A stretch of 64,000 nt of DNA, from positions 27,492 through 91,491 of the forward strand of contig NZ_QSTA01000006.1 of assembly GCF_003438075.1 (NCBI RefSeq), read 5' to 3'. The DNA is from Eubacterium sp. OM08-24. Its GTDB lineage: Bacteria; Bacillota; Clostridia; Oscillospirales; Acutalibacteraceae. The stretch's first letter is position 1, and each line of letters starts with the position of its first letter. The position numbers and the translations under genes were made by a program. The notes below the pieces were generated by a model that searched no databases, had not been told where the DNA came from, and saw only the letters and a list, made by a program, of their open reading frames with translations. This document shows, one piece after another, positions 9,344-19,983 of the stretch.

Positions 9344-9695
9344 TTTTCACCTTTTCCTTCAGTAACACTTGGAGTATTCAGAAAAAACCTCTTAAAATCG
9401 GCAAAATCGGGCAGTTTGGAATACAAGCGGTAACACAATCCAAAAAAAGTAACACCTTTGAAAATCCCCGAACGGCGTTGCCGGTCGGTGTGTTTCGGCG
9501 ACCGTTGCTCTGCAACGGAATACGCCTTTATCCTGCTTAAATACCTACCCTTGAAAAACTGCCCAAATTGCCGTAACTTCGATTTTTCACACCTTGCCAC
9601 AAACCACCCGATTTCGGCTTTTATTCGATTTCGGATACTTTTCCGACTTCTCCTTTTAAAGCCGACACAGGGCGAATGTGGCGAGAATACCGCCG
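9344..9695. other. Probable ICE oriT region
   Basis: A 350-bp gap upstream of the relaxosome genes rich in short inverted repeats, including CCGTTGC-TCT-GCAACGG (near 9503-9519). A GCCCAAATTG segment near 9562, followed by GATTTTT, resembles the segments at 18601-18618 (IME-1) and 30931-30946 (IME-2). An ORF on the minus strand here lacks family features and is best seen as non-coding. No nick site can be assigned by eye. Confidence 0.45.
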
Positions 9696-10094
9696 TTATT
9701 CTGCTTTTATTGATTTGCCGTTTATTACTTCAAAATTACACTCTGTATATGACAGTCCGTACTCCTTAACCTCACGATTCAGAATATCAAACATAGCCTG
9801 TTCAATACTGCGAGGGGATAACTTGATTTCATCACTCAAAGTGTCATAGCAAATCCATTCTTCACTCTCGGGTTTGTCCTTTACAAGAATATCAAAGCCG
9901 AGGAGCATTTTATCGGGTGTGGGAAATACAACGGCATTGATTTTCACACAGCCGACTGTGAGTGAAGCAAAGAGAGTGTCATGCTTGTCCTTTGGATTTT
10001 CACAAAGTAATTTCTTAACTTCGTTTACCGACAAATACATTTTGAAAATATACTTATCACCGAGTTGCTTTTTCAGTTTCTTCCTCTCGTTCAT
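9696..10094 (-). CDS. Conserved hypothetical protein of ICE accessory block
   Basis: A 132-residue protein without a family I can name. It is soluble, has no signal peptide, and mixes charged helices with beta-rich stretches ('LFASLTVGCVKINAVVFPTPDKMLLGFDILVKD'). Its start overlaps the stop of the gamma-glutamylcyclotransferase-like gene (4 nt), so the two are coupled, and the amidoligase fragment lies further upstream in the same run. A role linked to that pair is possible but unproven. Confidence 0.6.
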   Translation of the reverse strand: MNERKKLKKQLGDKYIFKMYLSVNEVKKLLCENPKDKHDTLFASLTVGCVKINAVVFPTPDKMLLGFDILVKDKPESEEWICYDTLSDEIKLSPRSIEQAMFDILNREVKEYGLSYTECNFEVINGKSIKAE

Positions 10095-10615
10095 AAAGTC
10101 ATACCACCCATTCCCATATCTTCATCTTCGTCAGGTGAATCAAACAGATTGTTCTGTTCAAGGTTTTCGTAGTATTTCTTTGCACTGTCAGTTACCGCAT
10201 CATTTAGAATTTTCATATCAAAACCGCAGTCCTTGTAACCCTGTGACGCTGTATCGTAGTAGCTCGCACTTGGCAATCCGAACTGCTGTTTCAGATTCAT
10301 AATGTAAACCATTGCAGTCAGTTCAGAGCCGTTATTCAATTTCACAGGCAAGTCCTGCTTGAAGTAGTGTGACGGATAACCCTCGTAGCGGTCAAGCAAT
10401 CTTTCATCTCTCGGCTGAAGTTCCCATAAAGCAACGGGAACTGACTTGCCAATACAAGGTGCGATTGTTGCGTATGAACAATTTGGCATACCCTTGAACT
10501 GTAATTCGTAATTTTCAATTGTACCTTTGCCAACAAGTTTTGCAGTTGGGCAACGATATTTCATCTGATTGAGATTAAGGTTACTGCCATAGGCAATGTA
10601 TAATTTTTTACTCAT
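10091..10615 (-). CDS. Gamma-glutamylcyclotransferase-like (AIG2/GGCT) protein
   Basis: A 174-residue protein starting with 'KLYIAYGSNLNLNQMKYRCP'; the YGSN loop binds the gamma-glutamyl group in this fold. A conserved acidic residue in 'RLLDRYEGYP' matches the catalytic Glu region. The family converts gamma-glutamyl amines to 5-oxoproline and the free amine. It follows an amidoligase fragment, and amidoligase/AIG2 pairs are a known prokaryotic association proposed to attach and remove amide-linked tags. The last 30 residues are acidic and low in complexity. Confidence 0.8.
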   Translation of the reverse strand: MSKKLYIAYGSNLNLNQMKYRCPTAKLVGKGTIENYELQFKGMPNCSYATIAPCIGKSVPVALWELQPRDERLLDRYEGYPSHYFKQDLPVKLNNGSELTAMVYIMNLKQQFGLPSASYYDTASQGYKDCGFDMKILNDAVTDSAKKYYENLEQNNLFDSPDEDEDMGMGGMTL

Positions 10616-10630
10616 AATAGATTTCTCTCC

Positions 10631-11259
10631 TTACATACTCATAACAAAACCCGAAGTTTCTTCCTGTTCATCATTTGGAACAGGATTGACTTCGGGTTCG
10701 TTGACATTTATATTTTCGTTTGTATTATTAAGTTCTGCGGCTCGTTTTTGAGCAAGCCTTTCCTTTTGTTTTTCAGCCTGTGCAGGATCCTTCCACGCAA
10801 TGTTTCCGTCAAGATTTTTCAGCAGATGATGACGAGCTGTTTTGAATTCGTCACCTATCAAACCTAATCTCAAAAGCCAAGTTCTGAAAGTATACTTTTC
10901 ATTGTCCGATACAGTTTTAGCGTGTCTTGCAGACTTCTGTATCAACGCCTGATGACTGATTGCAAGGCACAGCTGAATCGCACTTTTGACCTCGCCTGCG
11001 TGTAAGGTGGAATTGAAAAGGCGGAATTCAATCGTACCCTTGTAGAACACGCTGTGAAGATTCAGTGCGTGATAGCGAGTGTCATCATAATGTCTGTAGC
11101 TGTAATCTTCGCCGTCATACCACATTGATTTTATCTGCTCCATTGACATAGGAGGACGGTTATTGATTTCATCAAGGAAACGAGTGTCCATCTTCTGACA
11201 GTAATGCTCACGGGAAACATTCACTTTCAATGCTTTGTATAGCAAGTCCTCTTTTTCAT
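10631..11259 (-). pseudogene. Amidoligase (ATP-grasp-like COOH-NH2 ligase), C-terminal fragment
   Basis: About 205 residues remain. The segment 'HALNLHSVFYKGTIEFRLFNSTLHAGEVKSAIQLCLAIS' is characteristic of the C-terminal part of Amidoligase_2 enzymes. In frame, the reading runs only to about 11259, where a stop appears. No ATG or RBS is present; the first usable codon is a TTG. The N-terminal half with most ATP-binding residues is missing, replaced by the lipoprotein gene whose last bases overlap this point. I therefore call it a truncated remnant. Confidence 0.7.
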
Positions 11260-11981
11260 TTCACCTCTGTTATATACTCAAATTCATGTAAACTCGGTGT
11301 ACTTTCTCCTTTGCTTACACACAAAGTAAAAGTTTTATAAGGATTATAACGCTTTATTAATGTATCTCCGTAAGAAGGATAAGTATCAAATTTTTGTGAG
11401 CATTGTCTATAATTTTCAATATCAAAGAAATAACCGTTTATTACAAGTTTAAAACTATAACTCTTACTAATATTTTCAAATATCGTAACCAATTGTTCTT
11501 TACTTATATTATCATCACAGTAGATTGCCTTTACATACATACCGCTAACATTGTGCTTTTTAACAAACTCTTCAATTGATAAATTTGTATTGATTTCAGG
11601 CTTAATATCCGTAACTATTTCAACATCAACCGCACAGTCTATGTTATATTTATTAAAACTCTCTACAATATCATTTTGAACTTTATATGTCATAATATTG
11701 CTCACATAATCATCTGTTACATTGCCGTCATTATCTATTACAGCTGTAAACATCAGTTTAGGGGTATCTTTCGGATGCACATAAAGTGTTGCGGAATTAG
11801 TATCTATTCTGTTTCCTATGTATTCAGCCTCAAAATCCTCGTTGTATTTTTCATTCAGCCTTTCGCATACTGTATTTGCCGTAGTATCGTTGAAAGTGCC
11901 GAGCATTGAGCAAGCACCCATTGATAAAGAAAATCCTAATGTCAAAGTTAAAACAACTGCCTTTCCTATAAATTTTATCAT
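11256..11981 (-). CDS. Putative lipoprotein, copy 1 of a tandem pair
   Basis: A 241-residue protein starting at the ATG at 11981, preceded by GGGAG; the open frame continues upstream without an RBS. A type II signal peptide is visible: MIKFIGK, a hydrophobic run, and the lipobox L-S-M-G-A-C. The mature part has no family I recognise. Residues 25-90 are nearly identical to those of the neighbouring gene at 12182, and the rest diverges, indicating an old duplication. It sits exactly where the hydrolase 3' end and amidoligase 5' end are missing, so the pair probably arrived with that rearrangement. Confidence 0.7.
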   Translation of the reverse strand: MIKFIGKAVVLTLTLGFSLSMGACSMLGTFNDTTANTVCERLNEKYNEDFEAEYIGNRIDTNSATLYVHPKDTPKLMFTAVIDNDGNVTDDYVSNIMTYKVQNDIVESFNKYNIDCAVDVEIVTDIKPEINTNLSIEEFVKKHNVSGMYVKAIYCDDNISKEQLVTIFENISKSYSFKLVINGYFFDIENYRQCSQKFDTYPSYGDTLIKRYNPYKTFTLCVSKGESTPSLHEFEYITEVK

Positions 11982-11982
11982 T

Positions 11983-12190
11983 TTATTTCTCCCAAGTTTT
12001 TGAAAATATAGTATTGTTTTTAATTCTAAAATTCTGTATAGACACGATTTCCGGCTTATCAAGATCGTAATTATACTTGTCTATTAGAGCATAGCAATCC
12101 GGCAAAACATGAAAAATCGAAACGCTCATATTCATATTTTCTGACGCCGCTAACATTTCATTTGCCATTTCATCATCATTATCAATTTTT
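11983..12190 (-). other. Short open frame between the lipoprotein genes, probably a C-terminal fragment
   Basis: An open frame of about 61-69 codons ends 2 nt before the copy-1 lipoprotein start. Its translation ('ALIDKYNYDLDKPEIVSIQNFRIKNNTIF') looks protein-like but matches nothing I know. The frame continues a little upstream into the end of the copy-2 lipoprotein gene in a shifted phase. It may be a remnant of a longer C-terminus that was separated from copy 2. Confidence 0.3.
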
Positions 12191-12902
12191 TGTGTAAACT
12201 ATTGCACTAATTAATCTACATTGAGAACTATATTCTTTGTAATTGCTGAATGCATTATTTGATCCAAAATACATTGAACTTGTATCTACAAAAATCTTGT
12301 TATCACCATCAAATTTTTTTGCACATTCCAAATATTTATCCGTACTTAAAAAATAACCGTTTATCAATAATCCAAAACTATATTTTGGGCTAATATTTTT
12401 AAAAGTTAATAGCATTTTCTCTTTACTGATCGATTCATCATAAAAAACAATCTTAAAATATATATCTTCTATATTGTGTTTATCAGCAAATTCATTTACC
12501 GACAACGATTTATCAGTTTCTTCACTAACATCTGATATTATTGAACCATCGACAGCACAATCTATACCGATTTTGCTAAATTCATCAACTATATCATTTT
12601 CTATTTGATAAATAATAATATTGCTCGCATAATCATCTGTCACATTGCCATCATTATCTATTACAGCTTTAAACATCAATTTAGGAGTATCTTTCGGATG
12701 CACATAAAGTGTTGCGGAATTAGTATCTATTCTGTTTCCTATGTATTCAGCCTCAAACTCCTTGTTGTATTTTGCATTCAGTCTTCCACATACTGTATTT
12801 GTCGTAGTTTTGTTGAAAGTGCCGAGCATTGAGCAAGCACCCATTAATAAGATAACACCTAATAAGAGGGGAATACAATTACTTTTTTACTGCCTTTTTC
12901 AT
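12182..12902 (-). pseudogene. Putative lipoprotein, copy 2, with a 1-nt frameshift in the signal peptide
   Basis: The mature region (220 residues from MGACSML) is a paralogue of the gene at 11256-11981. Upstream, in the lipobox frame, the codons read PLLLGVILLMGAC, a good lipoprotein signal, but that frame has no start. An ATG at 12902 begins MKKAVKK and then hits a stop. Removing one A from the A6 run (12883-12888) joins the two frames into a normal signal peptide. The copy is therefore off in this sequence, by mutation, slippage or a read error. Confidence 0.6.
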
Positions 12903-13071
12903 AATTCTTATTTCCTCATTATTTTTATCATAGCTAATAATTTATATTATAGCACAAAAACAACAAATGATATACCAATAATCAAAAAATATTATATTTT
13001 TATCAATCATTACTTTTAAGAAAGCCAAATATATAAATGTGTAATAGTCATGAGCAATACAGTTATTTTTC

Positions 13072-13112
13072 ATAACAAAAACAAGCGACAGTTTAATTTT
13101 CTGCCACTTGTT
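13072..13112 (-). terminator. Rho-independent terminator (minus strand)
   Basis: On the minus strand, ACAAGTGGCAG pairs with CTGTCGCTTGT (11 bp, two G-U wobbles) around a 9-nt loop, followed directly by TTTTTGTT. It lies just downstream of the truncated hydrolase gene. Confidence 0.7.
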
Positions 13113-13137
13113 AAATATCTCTATTTCATTTTTCGGA

Positions 13138-13527
13138 TTACCCCAACTCTTGACATAGAGCCAGTTTTTTTACAAAGTCCTTGTCCTCTGATTTATCGGA
13201 CAGGGAGAACAGATAGATAACCTCTGCCTGCGTGTTATAGTCGGACAGTTTTTTGCTTTTGAGTTGATTTTCAACCTCAGTCATTGTGTTGTTGATAAGC
13301 TGTAGATTTTCCATCTGCTCGGCTGAGATATTTTCTTGTATGGACTTACCCAGCTTGTCAGTGTCAATATCCATACTGCCGTTGAAAATTGACACAACAG
13401 CAATAATCGGCATAACCACAATTATGATTACGCCGATTATTATACCGCCTATTGTTTTTATGACCTTTTTATCCGTGAGCAGAGAAACTGCTATTTTCTT
13501 TAGTGCCGCACCTATGGTTGCACTCAT
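13138..13527 (-). pseudogene. ICE cell-wall hydrolase, N-terminal fragment
   Basis: The start is the ATG at 13527 behind a strong GGAGGTGATT RBS. The 129 residues comprise a basic N-terminus, one membrane segment (GGIIIGVIIIVVMPIIAVV) and a helical region ending 'DFVKKLALC'. This matches the start of the membrane-anchored lysozyme/NlpC-P60 or CHAP hydrolases that follow virB4 in clostridial ICEs and open the wall for the channel. All catalytic domains are missing; the frame ends after four unrelated residues. Confidence 0.65.
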
Positions 13528-13544
13528 TGAATCACCTCCGCAAA

Positions 13545-13584
13545 TAAAAATCCGATTGACTTTCATTTAAGAAAAACAATCGGA
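13545..13584 (-). terminator. Rho-independent terminator upstream of the hydrolase fragment
   Basis: Minus strand: TCCGATTG pairs with CAATCGGA across an 18-nt loop and is followed by TTTTTATTT. It overlaps the hydrolase leader and would end transcripts from the XRE gene or virB4. Confidence 0.65.
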
Positions 13585-13635
13585 TTATAATATTTTTTAA
13601 TTGTAAAAATAATCTTAAACAGGATATTGACTATC

Positions 13636-14139
13636 TCACTTATAAAGACAGTTTTCTACATAAATCATCATTCTGTTATTCTGGTAACCATATTCAATAA
13701 ATGCTATCAATGGTACTAATCCAACAAACCATGGTTTACTGACAACAAATGGCAATACAAAAGCGACAATTAGAATTAACAATAAAACAACAAAAAGTGA
13801 TATATGCTCCTTACGCCATTTCTTTTTGAAATATGCTTTTCTTTCCTCAAACGAGAATGCACTTTCTTTTGAAACAGCAATTATGTTTTCATCTGCATTT
13901 TTCCGAAACTCTTCGTCTGACATCTTTTGTCCAGCCAACAATTCATTTATGCTAACATTAAATTCCTTTGCAAGTAGTTGGAGCATTTCAATGTCTGGCA
14001 TATAGTTACCATTTTCCCAGCGAGATATTGTTTTGTTTGTTACACCAATTTTCTCTCCGAGCTTCTCTTGAGTTAGTCCGCTCTGCCGACGAAGCGTAGC
14101 AATAAATTTACCGATTTTTATTTGATCCATGACGTTCAC
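13636..14139 (-). CDS. XRE-family regulator with C-terminal membrane segments
   Basis: A 167-residue protein. Residues 8-65 form a classic Cro/C1 HTH ('GLTQEKLGEKIGVTNKTISRWENGNYMPD'). Two hydrophobic segments lie near residues 112-150 (LFVVLLLILIVAFVLPFVV and a shorter one). Membrane-tethered XRE proteins of this layout are frequent in clostridia, but their signals are unknown. It lies between the virB4 3' end and the hydrolase stub, a position not usual for a core ICE gene, so it may be an insertion. Confidence 0.75.
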   Translation of the reverse strand: MNVMDQIKIGKFIATLRRQSGLTQEKLGEKIGVTNKTISRWENGNYMPDIEMLQLLAKEFNVSINELLAGQKMSDEEFRKNADENIIAVSKESAFSFEERKAYFKKKWRKEHISLFVVLLLILIVAFVLPFVVSKPWFVGLVPLIAFIEYGYQNNRMMIYVENCLYK

Positions 14140-14272
14140 CTCCGAAAATATGGTACATCAACGGTTATGAGAATTCTTCCCCACAAACAGAGAATGTGTC
14201 AAATATCAATTTATTAACCTGTTATTTTGTAATTATCATACCACAATTTTAAAATTCTGTCTATTCAAAATT

Positions 14273-14718
14273 TTATCTTCCACCTGCACTTCCGAAAATT
14301 TCGGCTTTGTATTCAGGAGCCTGAACAAGAAGCAGATACCTTTCGTTTCCACACCTATACAGACAAGTGCCACGCTCACCGAATTTGATTAGGGCATACT
14401 CATTTGGTTCTACCATTAGGGCATCTTCAAAGTCCTTTGGATTGATATTACCGGGGAAGAACAGGAAATGATGAGTCGGAATTGAAAACAGCGGCTTGGT
14501 AATTCCTTAACGCTTGGAATCAGAAAATCGTCGATATTTTGCGAGGCAAGAATTACTGCTGAATCTTTCTTACGTACACGTTTCATTGCATTGCGGATAT
14601 ACTCAATTGCAGTGAGGTTGGATAAAAATAAATAGAGCTCGTCTATTGATGCAACTGTGTTTCCCTCTCCAAGGAGCTTGTTGCTCATATATGAGAGGAT
14701 ATTAAAAAGCATAGCGTC
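14273..14718 (-). pseudogene. virB4: virB4, C-terminal piece (residues about 466-612)
   Basis: This segment continues exactly where the middle piece (ending at 25963) stops. It starts 'DAMLFNILSYMSNKLLGEGN' and holds the Walker B/sensor region 'TVASIDELYLFLSN' and 'VILASQNIDDFLIP'. After 'SVKEL' a single missing base near 14500 shifts the frame; the shifted frame continues as 'KPLFSIPTHHFLFFPGN' and ends 'GSAGGR', the family C-terminus. The 5' edge abuts the left end of IME-1 at a GA dinucleotide (TC at 14717-14718 on the plus strand). Confidence 0.88.
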
Positions 14719-14744
14719 TGCGTAATATCATTATTATAAGAAAA
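14719..14744 (+). repeat. IME-1 left terminal inverted repeat
   Basis: It begins right after the TC (GA on the minus strand) shared with virB4 and matches the inverted right end at 25937-25962 at about 19 of 26 positions. The recombinase terminator lies immediately inside. Confidence 0.6.
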
Positions 14745-14758
14745 TATTTCTTTTACAA

Positions 14759-14782
14759 CCGAGGGGAAATTTCGCCCCTCGG
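14759..14782 (-). terminator. Terminator of the IME-1 recombinase gene
   Basis: CCGAGGGG and CCCCTCGG form a perfect 8-bp stem with an 8-nt loop. On the minus strand it follows the recombinase stop by about 10 nt and leads into TTGTAAAAG. Confidence 0.55.
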
Positions 14783-14791
14783 AATCTTGAT

Positions 14792-16730
<1,939 letters not shown>

Positions 16731-16847
16731 GGCAATCCTTTCTTTACATCTTCATACCAAATCCGCCTTGTGGATTTTCTTGTATGTTCTTTCTCTCTTT
16801 ACGAGGTTTTTTCATTGTAGTGCAGTCCTCTACAGGGTGGTTGCTGT

Positions 16848-17366
16848 CTAAAATATTTGTGAGATTTGCGACCAGATATGCAATATCATTTCCGTTATTG
16901 CTGTAATAGCTGTCGGTATCAAAGCCAGGAAAAACAGTATCCTCACATGATGATTCAGTTTCTCCTCCGCCTGACTGATACTGTATGAATATTTCTCGCT
17001 CGCGCTCCCAACCTGTTGTGAAGCATTCTTCGCCGCATTGTTTATCTGACTGACGTAATTGTTCGTCATATCCTGAAGCTCCTTCTTGAAGGTCTGCGCC
17101 ATTGCATTGGAATTGTCGATAGACTTCTGCAAGGAATTCATCTGGCGGTTAAGGTATATCCGTATTTCCTCTTTCGTAGTCAGTTCTGAAATTTCGTCCA
17201 GTATTGATTTCAGCATATCTATCTGTGCTGTCTGAGTTGAAATTAATGCTTTCCAGTTCTGCTCCGTAACCGCTACGCAGGGTTCTGCTTTTGAGGCGAT
17301 TTGCATTTGCTTTTTGGCTTGTTCCTTTAATTCCTGTGGTGATTTCTTCCCGTATTCTGAATTCAT
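16848..17366 (-). CDS. Coiled-coil membrane protein overprinted on the relaxase gene (IME-1)
   Basis: A 172-residue protein whose ATG lies inside the relaxase coding sequence in another frame, so 218 bp encode both. It starts 'MNSEYGKK', is rich in Gln/Lys heptads (residues 40-135, likely coiled coil), and ends in a hydrophobic membrane segment (RILFFLALIPTAITAITEMIL). The homologous arrangement in IME-2 (29166-29708) starts from the equivalent bases ATGAATTCAGA within the relaxase 'MENEFR' codons. Conservation of the overlap argues that it is a real gene, probably for mobilization or mating-pair contact. Confidence 0.65.
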   Translation of the reverse strand: MNSEYGKKSPQELKEQAKKQMQIASKAEPCVAVTEQNWKALISTQTAQIDMLKSILDEISELTTKEEIRIYLNRQMNSLQKSIDNSNAMAQTFKKELQDMTNNYVSQINNAAKNASQQVGSASEKYSYSISQAEEKLNHHVRILFFLALIPTAITAITEMILHIWSQISQIF

Positions 17367-18120
17367 TTTCCATATTCTCCTTAAGATATTTTTCTTCGTG
17401 TAATTTATTATCCCTGCACTTCATTCCATTTGGTGTAGTGTAGGTAATGCTTTTTCTTTCTGCCGTCCATTTAACTTCATAGCCTTCGTTCTCCATCAGG
17501 CTTATGAAATGTTCCTTTGAGGTTGCATATTTCATAGCTTCATCAACAGCTATTGCAAGCTGTAACTTCCAGCTTTGACCTTTGTCTGCTGAACGATATT
17601 CTCTTGCCGACATCTGTTTTACTTTTGGTTGCTTAGGAATTACAACTGATAAACCGTATTTTCTGCATAGGTTGTCAGAATAATCTCTCAACCGTTGTAT
17701 CTCATTTTTATCTGGATGATATTTCAATCCTGTTTCAGCACTGACAGAATTTAAAATGAAGTGTGAATGTATATGCTCTCTGTCAATATGAGTAGCAACT
17801 AAAACTTCATAACCTTTGAATCGCTCTTGTGCAAACTTCAAAGCAATTTCGTGAGCAGTTTCGGGTGTTATAGGTTCATCGGGGTGGAACGACTGAAACA
17901 AATGATAGTACATTCTGCCATCAGTTTTTCTATATTGAATTTTAGTATTCATCATTTCATTGAACGCTGACTCTGCTACACAATTCACTCCGCTCACCAG
18001 CTTTCTGCCATCGTACAAAGTTTTCTTATCCTGTTTGCAGTAGGCAAGGATTGAAGCTAACCCTTGCCGTGACTGCATTTGTTTGCTTGCGATAAATTTT
18101 ACTGTTGCTATTATGACCAC
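17149..18120 (-). CDS. MobP-type relaxase of IME-1
   Basis: A 323-residue relaxase. The HUH site is 'ATHIDREHIHSHFILNSV', and a family-typical 'SWKLQLAIAVDEAM...F...ENEGYEVKW' region follows. The start is ambiguous: GTG at 18120 lies inside the RBS-like GAGGTGG, while the position equivalent to the IME-2 ATG is an ATA codon at 18111. It overlaps mobC upstream and the coiled-coil gene downstream. It would nick the IME oriT and use a helper element's channel. Confidence 0.85.
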   Translation of the reverse strand: MVIIATVKFIASKQMQSRQGLASILAYCKQDKKTLYDGRKLVSGVNCVAESAFNEMMNTKIQYRKTDGRMYYHLFQSFHPDEPITPETAHEIALKFAQERFKGYEVLVATHIDREHIHSHFILNSVSAETGLKYHPDKNEIQRLRDYSDNLCRKYGLSVVIPKQPKVKQMSAREYRSADKGQSWKLQLAIAVDEAMKYATSKEHFISLMENEGYEVKWTAERKSITYTTPNGMKCRDNKLHEEKYLKENMENEFRIREEITTGIKGTSQKANANRLKSRTLRSGYGAELESINFNSDSTDRYAEINTGRNFRTDYERGNTDIP

Positions 18121-18422
18121 CTCTTTCTGTCAAGCAAATCGGTAAGTAGTTTATTCATCTCTGCATACTGATTTGTAAGTTCAGCAAGATTAAAGCAAAT
18201 GACTTTACCCATATTGCAAAGTGTTGCAATTTGATTTAAGTTTCTGCCGATAGCCTTTTGCTGACGGATAATTTCATCAAGTCCGTCAACAACAAAGATT
18301 TGTTTTCCGAGGCAAGCCTTCGTTATATATTCGGTTAAAGTTAAATTTGCCTTGTCTGCTTTATTGTGAATCTTCTGTAAATCGGATTCCGATATTCTTA
18401 TGCTCATTTTTCTGTCTTTCAT
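18111..18422 (-). CDS. MobC-like relaxosome protein (IME-1)
   Basis: A 103-residue protein: an RHH-like N-terminus ('MSIRISESDLQKIHNKADKANLTLTEYITKACLGK') and the family motif 'IGRNLNQIATLCN'. MobC proteins bind oriT and assist strand opening. The stop codon overlaps the relaxase start region. The oriT-like hairpins lie immediately upstream. Confidence 0.85.
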   Translation of the reverse strand: MKDRKMSIRISESDLQKIHNKADKANLTLTEYITKACLGKQIFVVDGLDEIIRQQKAIGRNLNQIATLCNMGKVICFNLAELTNQYAEMNKLLTDLLDRKRWS

Positions 18423-18429
18423 TTAGGTT

Positions 18430-18714
18430 TCCTCCTTTGCCAATAAAGTGGGTTCGGGCTTCTGCCCGTATATTGCATTCGGCAGGTCAGCGACCAGCCG
18501 AATGCGTTGCTTGCCACAGCTTAAAAGCTGTGAAAATGTGAACCCCAACTTTACGCTGAATTCATAATCCGTTATATAGAATTACTTTCGCTCACAAACC
18601 GCCCAAATTTTGATTTTTGCTTGAAGTCGGGTACTTTATCCGTTTTCTCTTGAAAGTCGGACAAACCGCCAAATTCTGCTCAACATCTGCATTAAGGACG
18701 ATAAAAACGATAAA
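18430..18714. other. Probable IME-1 oriT region
   Basis: Upstream of mobC lies a series of hairpins: CGGGCTTCTGCCCG (near 18455), GCATTCGGC/GCCGAATGC (near 18477-18505), and CACAGCTT/AAGCTGTG (near 18517-18534), then GAACCCCAAC. The order AAAGTGGGT-hairpin-...-CCCCAAC is repeated at 30783-30880 in IME-2. A later GCCCAAATTTTGATTTTTGC followed by TTGAAGTCGG is also shared between the elements. Confidence 0.55.
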
Positions 18715-19809
18715 TCAAACGGCTATATTTTCATCGTACTTATCGTACCTAACGTACTCGCTATCTGAATTATCAATCTCAAAATCATATTTGATTTCAA
18801 CCTTTCTGATGTTATTTTCCTTATACGATTTGAAATAAACGTGATTATCATTCAAGTCATACTTCCACTTGTTCATCATCCTTTTCAGAATACGAGCAGA
18901 AAGATTTTTGCCTGAATAAGCATTATATCGTTCAAGAAATTCCGCATTGCTTCCGTTGAAATATTTTTCTGCTTTCATCATCTCAATGAGCAAGTTCATT
19001 TCATCAGGCAAAAGCATATTCGGATTCTCTGCGCTGTCTGCAGTCATTTTCCAAGTGCAATCCTCTTTTGAAAATGCAAGCTCAATTTCTCTGTCCTCAA
19101 TATCTCTTCCCGTGCAAAATAAAGTTGCGTTGCCCTGCGTGCGATTGCTTTTTTTCAAAACAAATAGAGCATCGGCACAGCCAGCTATACCATTTGTACC
19201 TGAAATCTCATTGATTGGGTCAGAGTCGCCTTGCTTTCTTAAATGATGAACCAGAAGAATAGCAATTTTCAACTCATCAGCAAGTTTTTTGAGTTTCTGT
19301 ACCTCAAGATAATCATTTGAATAGCTCGAGTCATTTTTTGCAGAACGGATAAGTTGAAACGTGTCAATGATTATCAAGACAGTATCCATATGCTCATCAA
19401 CAAAAGTTTGAATCTGTTCTTCCAACCTTTCATCAAGTTTTGAACAATCCGTAACAAAATGAACATCACTCGGCACTTCATCGGTTATCGCTGTCAGCCT
19501 GTCCTGCAATCTGCTTTCATCATCTTCAAGTGACAGATACAGAGTTGTACCGCTGTCGGTATGCAGATTCCATACATCTTTGCCTTTTGCAATCCGAACG
19601 CACCAGTCAAGAACAAGCCACGACTTACCTACCTTTGGTGAGCCGGCTATAATCGAAAGACCGCTTGCAAGAAGTGAATTGATTATAAACTTCTTTCTCG
19701 GCAAATCTTTTTCAACAAGACTTGCACCGTCGATTGAATCAAATCTTGCCTTACTGCTCAACTCCAAATTTAAATTCTTAATCATTTTTCTCATTTCCCT
19801 GTTACTCAT
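18715..19809 (-). CDS. RepA-like RecA-fold ATPase/helicase (IME-1)
   Basis: A 364-residue AAA/RecA-type protein: Walker A 'AGSPKVGKS' (about residue 62), Walker B 'DTVLIIIDTFQ', a sensor 'LLVHHLRK', and a C-terminal DNA-binding-like region. It is related to hexameric RepA helicases encoded by plasmids and mobilizable elements, and probably unwinds or replicates the excised circle. The start is uncertain among several Met codons within the first 9 residues. A divergent gene begins at 19984. Confidence 0.8.
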   Translation of the reverse strand: MSNREMRKMIKNLNLELSSKARFDSIDGASLVEKDLPRKKFIINSLLASGLSIIAGSPKVGKSWLVLDWCVRIAKGKDVWNLHTDSGTTLYLSLEDDESRLQDRLTAITDEVPSDVHFVTDCSKLDERLEEQIQTFVDEHMDTVLIIIDTFQLIRSAKNDSSYSNDYLEVQKLKKLADELKIAILLVHHLRKQGDSDPINEISGTNGIAGCADALFVLKKSNRTQGNATLFCTGRDIEDREIELAFSKEDCTWKMTADSAENPNMLLPDEMNLLIEMMKAEKYFNGSNAEFLERYNAYSGKNLSARILKRMMNKWKYDLNDNHVYFKSYKENNIRKVEIKYDFEIDNSDSEYVRYDKYDENIAV

Positions 19810-19942
19810 ACCTCATATGATTTCAAAATATTTTAGCTTTGGTATGGTTATTCAGTTGTAATCCAAAAGCTGTTGGAATTTTTTCACCAGTGTGATACAA
19901 TAATCTCATACTTTTCAAGAAAAATATATGACAAAATGAATT

Positions 19943-19968
19943 GAAGTGATTTTTATAATTTTCACTTC
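19943..19968. promoter_or_regulatory. Inverted repeat flanking a TATAAT box
   Basis: GAAGTGA (19943-19949) and TCACTTC (19962-19968) are perfect 7-bp arms on either side of TATAAT (19954-19959), just upstream of the DUF6076-like gene. A bound regulator would cover the -10 element. No convincing -35 at 17 bp was found. Confidence 0.45.
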
Positions 19969-19983
19969 AGGACAGAGGTGTAT

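Noticed and set aside
9319..9600. Open frame of 93 codons upstream of the RHH gene
   Set aside because: No RBS, no family features, odd composition, and it overlaps inverted repeats typical of an oriT region.
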